From: a virus
Direction: 5' to 3' (one strand)
DNA length: 31,019 nt
IMG/VR virus record: IMGVR_UViG_3300010885_019155
Coordinates: 1-31,019 of that record
In this document: piece by piece, positions 13,693-22,153 of the stretch
Position numbering within the stretch: the first letter of the stretch is position 1
How the letters are laid out: the number at the start of each line of letters is the position of its first letter
Made by a program: the position numbers and the translations under genes
Notes under the pieces: generated by a model
Seen by the model: only the letters and a program-made list of their open reading frames with translations
Databases searched by the model: none
What the model was told of the DNA's origin: nothing

Positions 13693-14307
13693 ATGGCCAG
13701 AGGATACTCCCAATCTCGTTCAGAAAATCCGACCCAGCGGCTTGATTCGCTCTCTCAACAACCCATTCCCAATGCTAATGCCGCATTGATTGGCAATGGT
13801 CTTGGGAGCGTTGAAAAGCTTGCCCTCGAACTTAAGGGCAGTCGCGCCTATGATGGCAACTATGAGACAATGAGCGACAAGGACATCGAAGAAACCGCCC
13901 AGCACGTCAAGGAAGTCAATGACAAGGCAAAGTCTGATATCGACAAGCTTCTTGCCGGCGGTTGGGACGAAGACAAAATCCAGAAAGCTTATGAGATAAA
14001 ATCTACTCTTTCAAAACTCTGGCAACAAAACGCCACTCCTAATCCAAATGACCACTTTGCCCACGAAGCGGTAAACATTGACCGCATCGACATCACCGCC
14101 CGTGAAGTGAACGAATACAAGGAAATGCAGTATGAAATCAACGAGCTTCTTATGGAGGACGGCCCTCAAGGAGGCGGGTTTGACGAAGGACGTCGAGTAT
14201 CCAGCGACCGTGAAGACGAACTATCCAACGACATGGGTGACATTGAGCGTAAGTTTGTCACTCAACTCAAGGACCTTCGCACCCGAATCGAGAGGATTAC
14301 CGGTTAA
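13693..14307 (+). CDS. MARGYS-tagged protein C
   Basis: 204 residues, starting MARGYSQSRSE. A flexible Gln/Asn/Pro-containing segment (residues 12-40) is followed by mostly helical, acidic sequence with KDIEETAQHVKEVNDKAKSDIDKLLAGG and a C-terminal helix QLKDLRTRIERITG. Beyond the first ~11 residues it is not similar to the other tagged proteins, so the tag has been kept or gained independently. It sits between tagged proteins B and D with very short gaps. No enzymatic motif is visible. An internal head protein is the favoured guess. Confidence 0.65.
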   Translation: MARGYSQSRSENPTQRLDSLSQQPIPNANAALIGNGLGSVEKLALELKGSRAYDGNYETMSDKDIEETAQHVKEVNDKAKSDIDKLLAGGWDEDKIQKAYEIKSTLSKLWQQNATPNPNDHFAHEAVNIDRIDITAREVNEYKEMQYEINELLMEDGPQGGGFDEGRRVSSDREDELSNDMGDIERKFVTQLKDLRTRIERITG

Positions 14308-14310
14308 TTT

Positions 14311-15327
14311 ATGGCAAGAGGATATTCCACCGCCCGCTCTGAACAGAGCGACGCTATGCGCAAAGAAGCCACTCGGCTTATTGATGCCGCCCAAAAGATT
14401 GAAGCCAAGGAGCGTGAGGATGCGGCCGCGAAAGCCATCGCCGATGCGAAAGCCAAAGCCGAAGCCCTTGTTGCTTCCGGCAAGATTCCGACGGTAGACG
14501 AAGTGACTGCTGCTCAAAGGGCAGCCAATGCGTTTTGGGAAGAAAACAAGCCAGCGATTAAAACAGGCTTATACAACGCTAATGCTTGGGCGTCGGAAAA
14601 GGCATTGGCAAAGAAGTATCAAGCAATGGTCGAAAGAGTCCGAGAAATGGAAGAAGAACGAAAGGCCCCTGAAAAGCTCAAGGAGCTTGCCGATGCCGCC
14701 CTGCGCGACAAGGCCGAAAAGCAAGCCATAAATATTACCAAAAAGGGCAACGACTCTGGCGACAAAGCCACAAACGAAGGCCCCAAGGCACAGAAACTTG
14801 CCCTCAAGGTCGAGAAGATTGCGACCAAGGCGTCCATCGCCGCCGATAAATACTTTGGAGCGAAGGACAAGAAGGGCGTGAACGCCCAGAAGAACAAGGA
14901 GAAGATGAAGGAGCTCGTCGCAAAGCAGGTTAATGCTATCCCCTTGGAAGTCCGCATCGCCATTCAGCAGCTTTCGAGACACAACCTTGGACAAGACTTA
15001 ATGGACGCCGGCGTTAACGCCCTCAAATACAACAAATCGAGCGGAAAAATCGTTGGTGGCGAGGACCACGAGAACGGCCGAAATGGAGACGGTGCTTTTG
15101 AATACAGCAGTTGGGGTGCTTTACGCAACGAAGCCCGCCGTGAGGGTGTGGACCAGCGCGTTGGCAACGTCACCCACAAGGGTGTCACTTACAAGTGGAA
15201 GACGGAGGATTCATCCTACAAGATTGGCTGGGACCCGAAGCAGTTTGCTACCCACGGCAGAATTACAATCAGCGCCGGTGGTAAAACAATTTTCGAGGGC
15301 GAAGAATTGGGCATTGAAGGCGGCTGA
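14311..15327 (+). CDS. MARGYS-tagged protein D, long helical protein
   Basis: 338 residues, starting MARGYSTARSE. Residues 12-230 are almost entirely helical and Ala/Lys/Glu-rich (for example AAAKAIADAKAKAEALV), like coiled coil. The last ~100 residues look folded and Gly-rich, with GVTYKWKTEDSSYKIGW and HGRITISAGGKTIFEGE, a beta-rich region. The gap to protein C is only 3 nt (coupled). The helical, non-enzymatic character resembles that of phage ejection or internal core proteins, but no family was recognised. The stop TGA is immediately followed by the TTGACA of the next gene. Confidence 0.65.
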   Translation: MARGYSTARSEQSDAMRKEATRLIDAAQKIEAKEREDAAAKAIADAKAKAEALVASGKIPTVDEVTAAQRAANAFWEENKPAIKTGLYNANAWASEKALAKKYQAMVERVREMEEERKAPEKLKELADAALRDKAEKQAINITKKGNDSGDKATNEGPKAQKLALKVEKIATKASIAADKYFGAKDKKGVNAQKNKEKMKELVAKQVNAIPLEVRIAIQQLSRHNLGQDLMDAGVNALKYNKSSGKIVGGEDHENGRNGDGAFEYSSWGALRNEARREGVDQRVGNVTHKGVTYKWKTEDSSYKIGWDPKQFATHGRITISAGGKTIFEGEELGIEGG

Positions 15328-15345
15328 TTGACACCCGCCCATAGC
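15328..15345 (+). promoter_or_regulatory. start-proximal bipartite element, TTGACA-N6-CATAGC
   Basis: TTGACA 15328-15333, GCC then CATAGC (15340-15345), ATG at 15348. This is the best match to the consensus, together with 8123 and 28477. Confidence 0.55.
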
Positions 15346-15347
15346 GA

Positions 15348-15674
15348 ATGGGCAACATCTGGGATGAGCTGACTAATGACGGTCCGGAGTTCCTAACGGA
15401 GTTCGGCAGGACGGTCGTTTTCCGCAACCAGACCTTCAAGGCATTGGTATCCAGAGCTCCGGTAGAGCAGATGCTTGCCGAGGGTGGCTTTGCATACAAC
15501 TCAAGCTACAATGTCCGCATCTATGCCCCCGCTGGCAACCCGCTTGAAACATCGCCGCCTACGCAGGGGGAGCACATTACGGTTTTTGGAAGACGCTACA
15601 CCATAACCAACGTGACCAATCGCCCGCCCGACCCTTGGGTCGATGTCGGGGTCAGCATCAGCTCGAACGCATAA
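15348..15674 (+). CDS. putative head-closure (head-tail joining) protein
   Basis: 108 residues, predicted beta-rich, with RTVVFRNQTFKALVSR, YNVRIYAP and GEHITVFGRRYTITNVTNRPPDPWVDVGV. The latter resembles the small beta-barrel head-closure proteins (FII/SPP1 gp16-type stoppers) that seal the portal after packaging. The position is right: last head-type gene before a neck protein and a tail terminator candidate. The stop overlaps the next ATG (TAATG). The family assignment is by pattern and position only. Confidence 0.5.
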   Translation: MGNIWDELTNDGPEFLTEFGRTVVFRNQTFKALVSRAPVEQMLAEGGFAYNSSYNVRIYAPAGNPLETSPPTQGEHITVFGRRYTITNVTNRPPDPWVDVGVSISSNA

Positions 15675-16603
15675 TGTCTATCCCACAGGTAAAGGCATCG
15701 GTCAGCAACAAAGTCCCTGAGCGAATGAAGCGCTTGGACAAGGGTATGAAATACTCCCTAGGGAAACAGCTTATGGAAAGCTGTAAGCAACTTCTTCGGA
15801 CTATCATTGCCCATACGCCTCCTTTTGAAGGGAAGCAGGGGACGGGTGGAACTGAGCAGGCAGACAAATCAGGCATGAAGCGAGAAGAACGCTTTATCCG
15901 GTCAGCGTTTATGCCTTTGAGCTCGGAGAAGTTTGGTAACCTAATCATGGCAAGGAACGACAAGGCTCTCTGGAACTATGAAAACATTGTTTGGCGCGAA
16001 GCCAACTGCGAGGACGCTTGGAACGAGCGCAATATGGACAAGCTTTACGCTATTTTCCAAGCTGCGGGCTGGCCCGCGCAGGAGAACAACACCCCATACT
16101 TTAGTGATGTGACGGAGGCTCAATTGGGAGCAATCCTATCTACTCAGGGGGCGGCTAAAGATGCGTCTGCCCACAATCCTTCTGTCCGGGCATACGTCAA
16201 AAATCGCGCGGTCATTGAGAAGATGGTCGCCTTTAAGCAAAAAACCGTGGGAGTGGTCAATGCTGGCTGGAAGGCGTGCCTAAGCCAACTGGGGGGAGTG
16301 GTAGCCGGCAAGCAGGCAGCCTCAACTGGCTCCGTCGAAAAGAAGGGCGTGGAAACCGAAGTCGTCCAGCACGTTGTCATCAAGAACAACGCTATGAAAA
16401 GTCCAGCCATCGTTGCGTCTTACGAGTCCTCGATGACCGAGGAGCAAAAGAAGAAGCTGACCGAACTCCGCTCTGCCTTTAAAAACCAGACTACCGCCGA
16501 CTTCCGCAGAACCGTCCGCAAACTCTGTGCCAAAGAATCACAAGTAGGCATGGGCGGCACAATCAAGGTTGACCCCGATTGGGTCAAAAAGTGGTGTATC
16601 TAA
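15674..16603 (+). CDS. putative neck / tail completion protein
   Basis: 309 residues from the ATG on the TAATG overlap; a start 13 codons upstream lies inside the previous gene and is less likely. The N-terminus (VKASVSNKVPERMKRLDKGMKYSLGKQLMES...HTPP) resembles HK97-gp10-like or lambda-gpZ-like tail completion proteins, and the gene sits exactly between head closure and tail terminator candidates. It is two to three times longer than gp10-like proteins, so it has an extra C-terminal region of unknown role. 16607 follows after 3 nt. Confidence 0.45.
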   Translation: MSIPQVKASVSNKVPERMKRLDKGMKYSLGKQLMESCKQLLRTIIAHTPPFEGKQGTGGTEQADKSGMKREERFIRSAFMPLSSEKFGNLIMARNDKALWNYENIVWREANCEDAWNERNMDKLYAIFQAAGWPAQENNTPYFSDVTEAQLGAILSTQGAAKDASAHNPSVRAYVKNRAVIEKMVAFKQKTVGVVNAGWKACLSQLGGVVAGKQAASTGSVEKKGVETEVVQHVVIKNNAMKSPAIVASYESSMTEEQKKKLTELRSAFKNQTTADFRRTVRKLCAKESQVGMGGTIKVDPDWVKKWCI

Positions 16604-16606
16604 TTT

Positions 16607-17044
16607 ATGAGTATTCGTCGAGCAGTCGAAGCCCACGTCAAGCTGTCTACGGAAGCCTTTAAGGGGACTTTCCCCCACACCTTCGTAGAGTCGCTTAGAA
16701 ACCAAGACAGACCCCTTCCCGGAGTAATTGTAATGGCTGGGGCAGCCGACCCCGCGTTCGACAACCAGCCCGATTCCCTTTCCAATTGGAATGTGCCGGT
16801 GACGGTCCTAGTGATGTCCTCGATTGACGACACGACCATCGACCAGCACAGCGAGCTGGTGAACACCATTAGCAATGTGATGTCCCTGCCATCGTCCCGG
16901 AAATACTCCAAAATACAGGGCCTTTACATCTACAACATCGCCCAATCGAACATTGCGCACGAAAATCAAGGACGCAGGATGACCGCAATTATGAACTTTA
17001 ACGCCACCGTGAACTACAAGCCTATTACGGGCTGGTCTGAATAA
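16607..17044 (+). CDS. putative tail terminator protein
   Basis: 145 residues, mixed alpha/beta: an N-terminal helix (RAVEAHVKLSTEAFKGTF), GVIVMAGAADPAFDNQP, strand VPVTVLVMSSID, helix SELVNTISNVM and strand FNATVNYKPITGW. This is the order seen in gpU-like tail terminator/minor capsid proteins, which cap the tail tube. It sits three bases after the neck gene. The assignment is by architecture and place in the operon. Confidence 0.5.
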   Translation: MSIRRAVEAHVKLSTEAFKGTFPHTFVESLRNQDRPLPGVIVMAGAADPAFDNQPDSLSNWNVPVTVLVMSSIDDTTIDQHSELVNTISNVMSLPSSRKYSKIQGLYIYNIAQSNIAHENQGRRMTAIMNFNATVNYKPITGWSE

Positions 17045-17045
17045 C

Positions 17046-17255
17046 GTGGAAATCAAGTTTTACATCCTCATCGCCCGCTGGCTTTACAAAACGGCAAGCG
17101 CTTTATACAGGGTAGCCGATTGGCTGGGGGATGGATGGATGTCCTTTGCCCAGAAGCCGGTAGACCTAGTAGCCCAGAGGCTCGCAAGCTGGAGCGCCGT
17201 TCTCCTGATGAAAGGCTATTGGATGATACAGAACTCGGATGAGTGGGAGCAGTAA
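17046..17255 (+). CDS. small amphipathic protein, GTG start
   Basis: 69 residues starting with GTG one base after the preceding stop, so coupled. It is rich in Trp and aromatic residues (ILIARWLYKTASALYRVADWLGDGW) and hydrophobic in two stretches (about 5-30 and 46-60). This suggests membrane contact or a helical hairpin. It lies between the terminator and tube candidates, where no standard tail gene of this size is known to me. No family recognised. Confidence 0.5.
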   Translation: MEIKFYILIARWLYKTASALYRVADWLGDGWMSFAQKPVDLVAQRLASWSAVLLMKGYWMIQNSDEWEQ

Positions 17256-17264
17256 GTGGACAAG

Positions 17265-17282
17265 TTGACAGAACCCCATTTG
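17265..17282 (+). promoter_or_regulatory. TTGACA element, N6 then CATTTG
   Basis: TTGACA 17265-17270 with GTGGACA 9 nt before it. The gap to the ATG at 17293 is 22 nt. Confidence 0.4.
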
Positions 17283-17292
17283 AAATACGCCC

Positions 17293-17730
17293 ATGCCCCC
17301 CGTAACACCTTCTGGCACGACAAATCCTCCGGCTCCCCTCGACCCGTCCGCGTCCCCGGTGACCCACGGCACAATTCTCCACTATGGTTTGGAGAACCTT
17401 GCTGTCACAGGTATCCTCATTGACTCGTATCGCAGAGATACGTCCTATGCGGCCACGGATGAGGTTATCGACCAGAGCGGTAGAGTTGTTGGCATTCGCC
17501 AGAATGACTTCCGCGCCAACGTGAACATTGATGGTCGCGTGCTTGTTGCTGACGCTGGTGCCACGGTGCCGTCCTACACGGTTAAGCCGGGAGACACCCT
17601 TACCATTAACGGCGACACTATTCTTCTTCAGTCTGTTTCTTACAACGGCCAAGCAAGGGGTTTCCACACTCTCTCGATGAGCGGAACTGCTTACGAAGGC
17701 GTGTCGGGTGTCAGACCCTTCGGCATGTAA
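17293..17730 (+). CDS. putative major tail tube protein
   Basis: 145 residues. After a Pro/Thr-rich first 25 residues, the sequence is beta-rich: LAVTGILIDSYRRD, VVGIRQNDFRANVNIDGRV, TVKPGDTLTINGDTILLQS and FHTLSMSGTAYEG. Tail tube proteins have this kind of beta-sandwich, and the gene lies between the tail terminator and the chaperone/tape measure genes, the usual tube position. The length is at the short end for a siphovirus tube protein. A different tail protein remains possible. Confidence 0.5.
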   Translation: MPPVTPSGTTNPPAPLDPSASPVTHGTILHYGLENLAVTGILIDSYRRDTSYAATDEVIDQSGRVVGIRQNDFRANVNIDGRVLVADAGATVPSYTVKPGDTLTINGDTILLQSVSYNGQARGFHTLSMSGTAYEGVSGVRPFGM

Positions 17731-17736
17731 TTGATA

Positions 17737-17750
17737 GCCGCTTCGGCGGC
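17737..17750 (+). promoter_or_regulatory. intergenic UUCG hairpin
   Basis: GCCGC-TTCG-GCGGC, a very stable 5-bp hairpin between the tube candidate and the chaperone candidate, without a T-run, so not a terminator. It may stabilise mRNA ends. TTGATA (17731-17736) precedes it. Confidence 0.45.
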
Positions 17751-17761
17751 ATCATCCTACT

Positions 17762-18385
17762 ATGGATGGAAGATTCCTGACGGCGTTCATTATTCCGGAG
17801 GAAAGGGACATTTGCGGCTACAAGCTGCGCCCTTACAACTTGAGGCACATGTTGTATCTGACTGCCATTGATAGTCCGTTTGTTGTCTCCAAATCTGAAA
17901 AGGCGATGACGCCAGATGCGTTGCTGATGGCATTGCGCATTTGTTCGACCAATGACGTGCAGACGGCACTAAGGATGAAGCCTACGGTGAGGGAGCAGAT
18001 GCTGGTGGGTCAGATGATGGCAGACCAGAACATCTTTGCCAAAGCCTTACGCGAGCTGTTGGATTACATCGGCGATGCAAACTCGGTTCCGGTAACCTTT
18101 GAAAAGGAGTCAAAACACGTTGGCAAGAAGGCAGACAACGCCCCTCCTCCCCTGCTTATGGCAGTCACGCTGATGGCAAAGCTACACCTAACGAAAGAAG
18201 AGGCATGGACTCTTCCGGTTGGGCAAGCCATTTGGTATCTGACAGTCTATGGCATCATCGAGGGTGCGGACACCAAGATTTTAACTACTGAGCAAGAGGG
18301 CAAGATGGACTCCGAGGCAGACTTCCTAAAGAAGGTTGAGGCCGACGCGTTGGCAAAACTCCAGAGTTACAATGGCCGGAAGTAA
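17762..18385 (+). CDS. putative tail assembly chaperone
   Basis: 207 residues, helical in its middle (TPDALLMALRICSTND, REQMLVGQMMADQNIFAKALRELLDYI). It lies directly before the tape measure gene, the usual place of the gpG-type chaperone that coats the tape measure during tail assembly. No slippery heptamer giving a frameshifted longer product was found by eye near its end. Its last 14 bases overlap the tape measure start. Confidence 0.5.
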   Translation: MDGRFLTAFIIPEERDICGYKLRPYNLRHMLYLTAIDSPFVVSKSEKAMTPDALLMALRICSTNDVQTALRMKPTVREQMLVGQMMADQNIFAKALRELLDYIGDANSVPVTFEKESKHVGKKADNAPPPLLMAVTLMAKLHLTKEEAWTLPVGQAIWYLTVYGIIEGADTKILTTEQEGKMDSEADFLKKVEADALAKLQSYNGRK

Positions 18386-21293
18386 TGACATCGACATTAA
18401 GGTTGGGGTAAATGCTACCGAAGCTGCCGCAGGCTTCAAGTATGCACAGACTTTGGCATCCACGTTCTCAAGCGAAGTGGTAAGCAAGTTTGCCAGCATC
18501 GCTGGGGCTGCTGCTGTGGCTAAAGGAGCGTTTGATGCGGTAACGGAGGCTATGTCCGCTAATGCGGCTATGGCGAAGCAGATTGGTGGATTATCGTCTA
18601 AGTTCCACATTGAGCCTAAGGAGGTCCACTCCCTTCTTCTTGCCGCAAACGATGCGGGCGTATCTGTCCGGTCTTTGATGATGGGTATGAAATCCCTTGG
18701 AGCCCAAGCATCCAAGGGGCTTATGTCCAAGGAAAATGCGGCGGTGTTTAAGAACCTAGGGGCTGACTTGGATAACCTTGGAAACATTGCCTCAAAGCCG
18801 GCAGCTTCCTTTGCGGAAATGGCGACGCTCCTGATGCAGATTGGCAATGAGCAGGACAGGGCTGCATACGGCGCAAAACTTTTTGGTCGTCAATACCAGC
18901 AACTCCTACCCTTGATTGAAAAGGTGGGTAAAGATTCTGAAGCCCGCCGGAAGTTCCTCGACAACGAGAACGCAATGAGCAATGCGGAAATTGCGGCCCT
19001 GCGCGAACAGGCTCGTCTTCAGGCCGAAATGAAAGACAGTTGGGAGAAGCTTGTCGCCGTTTGGTCGAGAGGAGCTCTTGCGATAACCGGATTTGTGTCT
19101 ATGATTGCTAAGGCTCTTATGGGAACAAAGGGGCTGGTCGAAGAGTGGCGCAAGGTAAACTCCGAGTGGAAGTCCTATGACACGAACCAAAAGGCTGAAA
19201 AACAGGAGAAGTTTGACACCGAAGCCGAAATCTACAAAGAAGACATCGCAAATCTGAACGTTGAGCGAATGAAGGGCGATAAGGCCGTCATCGACCCAGA
19301 GCTCCGCAAGCGCATTGAGGCATTTGAGAGAGGAAAGGTTGTTGCCGGGACGGGCACTTTTGCCGGGGCAAACGAAGGTAAGTCTGGGTTTATTGCCGTT
19401 GACGGTCAGATGGTGCCTATTGAAGAGGGCAAGGGTAAAGCAATTGGTGGTGGGCTTCCGGTCTGGAAGTCGCCTTACACAAACCAGAATGCAACAGATG
19501 TCCTGCCTCAATTGGCTACATCTGGATTGCAGGTTATGACTACGCAGATTACCCAAGAGCTTGAGGCCCGCCAACGCGAAATGGCTCAAATTGAAGCAGA
19601 GTTTGGAAGCAACGGCGTTATTAAGGGCATGATGGATATGAACCGCAATAACCCAAATGCGGCTTTTAATCCTTGGGATTTGCAGGCTTCGGATGACGCT
19701 GGCACAAAGCCTAAATACTGGAGTCGATTTTCCGGTGGCGAACAGGGTAAAAAAGAGTTTGCTGCGGCAAGACGCTATCGTGAGCTTACAGCCGGCACGT
19801 CAACTTTGACTTACGGCAAAAACGCCGATGGCTCGACGAGGACGCTGGAACAGTATTTTGCTGACGGTAAGCCCGTCAATGTGGGGATGATTCCACACCT
19901 AAAAGAACAACAAAAAGAATTGGAAACAAAGGGCAACCTTGTTGGCAAGGCCCAGAAGGATTCCAAGGCAGCCGAGGCCACCCGCGCTTACGTCGGTCAG
20001 CAGCTTAATCCTATTCTTCAGTCTTTCATTGATGCAAGAGGCATGTCCGGGACGCACTACGTGGAGGATGGCAAAATCATCGAGGGCATAAAGCCCCAAG
20101 AGCAGTATAATAAGCAAGTCGAGGACGTGGATGCCCCCCAAAAGGCGAAGAAAGCCAAGCAAGCCGCCCGCGCTCTTAAAAAGAAAGAGAACGCCCGTCT
20201 GATGGAAACCGAAGAGATGGCTGGCTTCAAGTTCCGGGCAAAAGTCACGGAAGAGGAACGAGTCGCTTATCAGGCAGAAGAAGTTGACCCTAAGAAGGCG
20301 GCTATGGACGCCATTGATGCGGCTCTTAAAACTGCGCAAGCCGAAGCTGCTGCCACCCGCAATTGGAAGCTTGTCCCCAAAGGACAAGAGCACAAGCTTG
20401 ACGTTCTCACCAAGGATGAAGACCGCGCTGGCACTACTGTCGACGGTAAGGTGGTTGAGGGGTCTGCCAAGGAAAAGTTCCTCAAGTGGAAAACGGCAAC
20501 AGACCTAGTGGACCAGTTAAAGACCCAATCCGAGGGTGCAAAGAAGGACTATGAAGCTGCTTACTCCACCCAGATTGACAATGAAAATGCCGCAAAGAAG
20601 GCAAGAATAGCCCTACAACAAAAAGAAATAACCGAGGGCATTGAGTTTGGGGACAAGGTGTCCGGTATGGACCGCACGCGTCATGAGCGTAAGCTCAAAT
20701 ACATGGCGATGGAGGGCAAGACCCAGAAGGAAATCAATGAAGAGTCCTTCAAGTTTGAGCTCGATAAGCTCCAGCAGTATTACGAGGAATACAACGAGTT
20801 GAAAGCCGATGCCGAGTCGGAGGGTAGTATGGGTGGCAAAACTATCACCAAGGAGGAGCAGGACATCCTAGATAAGGCATACAGCAAGGTTGAGGGGCAA
20901 GCCGGCAAGGCCGAAGGCGCAATGCTTAAGGCAGCCAGCACTCCCGCATGGCAGGTTATGTCCGATATGCGTTCTATCGGCGGTGGTGGTATGATTGTCG
21001 GCCAAACGGCAAACACGGCTATCGCCCAGCTTGAAACCCTGAAAAGCCACTCACCCCTACTGCAATCTATGGACAAGTCCCTCAAGCGGTTGATTGGGGT
21101 TGAAGACAAAGTAAGCACTGCGCCAAGCAAGGCGTCGACCCCAGCATACTCCACCTCAAAGGGCTCCGTTCCCTCCAAGCCTGCTCCAAGCCCTTACTAT
21201 CGGGACTCCAGCGGTTCTGTTCACGACGGTAGCTTCATAACCGAAGACGCGCCTAGTTCGGATTACGTCCCTCCGGAAGACTACGAATCTTGA
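18372..21293 (+). CDS. tape measure protein
   Basis: 973 residues from the ATG at 18372 (MAGSNDIDIKVGV), which overlaps the previous gene by 14 bases; an upstream in-frame ATG would deepen the overlap. Tape measure proteins set tail length and pass through the tube during ejection. Seen: an N-terminal IKVGVNATEAAAGF segment typical of such proteins, a hydrophobic region near residues 225-260 (ALAITGFVSMIAKALMG), long helical Lys/Glu-rich stretches, and a disordered Ser/Pro-rich C-terminus. It has no peptidoglycan hydrolase domain that I can see. For a siphovirus this length would give a tail of roughly 140 nm (about 1.5 angstrom per residue), a rule-of-thumb estimate. Confidence 0.85.
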   Translation: MAGSNDIDIKVGVNATEAAAGFKYAQTLASTFSSEVVSKFASIAGAAAVAKGAFDAVTEAMSANAAMAKQIGGLSSKFHIEPKEVHSLLLAANDAGVSVRSLMMGMKSLGAQASKGLMSKENAAVFKNLGADLDNLGNIASKPAASFAEMATLLMQIGNEQDRAAYGAKLFGRQYQQLLPLIEKVGKDSEARRKFLDNENAMSNAEIAALREQARLQAEMKDSWEKLVAVWSRGALAITGFVSMIAKALMGTKGLVEEWRKVNSEWKSYDTNQKAEKQEKFDTEAEIYKEDIANLNVERMKGDKAVIDPELRKRIEAFERGKVVAGTGTFAGANEGKSGFIAVDGQMVPIEEGKGKAIGGGLPVWKSPYTNQNATDVLPQLATSGLQVMTTQITQELEARQREMAQIEAEFGSNGVIKGMMDMNRNNPNAAFNPWDLQASDDAGTKPKYWSRFSGGEQGKKEFAAARRYRELTAGTSTLTYGKNADGSTRTLEQYFADGKPVNVGMIPHLKEQQKELETKGNLVGKAQKDSKAAEATRAYVGQQLNPILQSFIDARGMSGTHYVEDGKIIEGIKPQEQYNKQVEDVDAPQKAKKAKQAARALKKKENARLMETEEMAGFKFRAKVTEEERVAYQAEEVDPKKAAMDAIDAALKTAQAEAAATRNWKLVPKGQEHKLDVLTKDEDRAGTTVDGKVVEGSAKEKFLKWKTATDLVDQLKTQSEGAKKDYEAAYSTQIDNENAAKKARIALQQKEITEGIEFGDKVSGMDRTRHERKLKYMAMEGKTQKEINEESFKFELDKLQQYYEEYNELKADAESEGSMGGKTITKEEQDILDKAYSKVEGQAGKAEGAMLKAASTPAWQVMSDMRSIGGGGMIVGQTANTAIAQLETLKSHSPLLQSMDKSLKRLIGVEDKVSTAPSKASTPAYSTSKGSVPSKPAPSPYYRDSSGSVHDGSFITEDAPSSDYVPPEDYES

Positions 21294-21311
21294 TGACAAT
21301 TTAACAAAGTT

Positions 21312-22151
21312 ATGCCGATTGACCCGCAAGCCAAAAGTCCGCCGCTTCCTGTAGCCGGAGCTATCGCCAGAAAGAATCAGGGCACAGTAAGTAATCTCAT
21401 ACAGCCAGATTACAGTTACACGCAGGACCAATATGGCCTATTGCAGGGGACGATTTCAAAGATGTGGGACTCGGTTTCTCCAACCGGCGCACCAGTCCCC
21501 CCAAAGGGCAATCCTCACCCAATGGATAGCAGAATGGGGGCATACAAGAGTTCGATTTCCTTCAGCAGAAATGGCAAAGCAGTTGTTACGACGGATTACA
21601 TTGGACTCCTGACTGACCCTACGAAGCCAGAGTGGGATGTGTCATCTAACACGGCAGAGACGTCCATCCTGTTCCATCCTCGCATTGCCGAGTTTGCCGT
21701 CTTAAAGGGCGGCGAGGGACCAAACCCAATCGACTCGGTTACTTGGAAGACTTGGGTCGAGTGCGAGCCTAACTCAAACAAGTTCAAACAGTTTGCAATT
21801 GGCTCTCCGGGCGACCTTGCTGGCGTGAGCAAGTATCTTATCCCTCGTGCCTCAATCAAATACAGCTTTTACACCAAGCGAGTGGATACTGTTCACAAGT
21901 TTATGGCCAACTTGTCCACAACGTCTTCAAGACCCCCAAATGGCCCAATAGAAATCTTCCCGCAGGGCGCGGCAAATTACCTATTGCAGAGCTGCAACGT
22001 GACACCATTTGGCATCGTTTACAAGGTGTCTTGCGAGTGGCAGCTTTCGGAACACGGCAAGCCGTGGAATCAATACATTTATCCTGCTTTTGGCTCGCAA
22101 TCTGGCGGTAGCGGTGGTTACACTAACAAGACACCCCCCAAACCTCTTTAA
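21312..22151 (+). CDS. putative tail tip protein, unknown family
   Basis: 279 residues following the tape measure gene. It starts MPIDPQAKSPP, has WDSVSPTGAPVPPKG and a possible beta-rich core (AVVTTDYIGLL, ILFHPRIAEFAVLKGG, FGIVYKVSCEW), and ends in a Gly-rich segment. Its position matches distal tail genes of siphoviruses, but I recognise no motif. The upstream gap is short and lacks a perfect TTGACA (TTGATGACA instead). The next gene begins 2 nt after its stop. Confidence 0.55.
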   Translation: MPIDPQAKSPPLPVAGAIARKNQGTVSNLIQPDYSYTQDQYGLLQGTISKMWDSVSPTGAPVPPKGNPHPMDSRMGAYKSSISFSRNGKAVVTTDYIGLLTDPTKPEWDVSSNTAETSILFHPRIAEFAVLKGGEGPNPIDSVTWKTWVECEPNSNKFKQFAIGSPGDLAGVSKYLIPRASIKYSFYTKRVDTVHKFMANLSTTSSRPPNGPIEIFPQGAANYLLQSCNVTPFGIVYKVSCEWQLSEHGKPWNQYIYPAFGSQSGGSGGYTNKTPPKPL

Positions 22152-22153
22152 AA

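Noticed and set aside
17762-18400. Programmed frameshift joining the tail chaperone to a longer product
   Set aside because: No slippery heptamer with a suitable extension was seen before the stop; the tape measure start simply overlaps the end of the gene.
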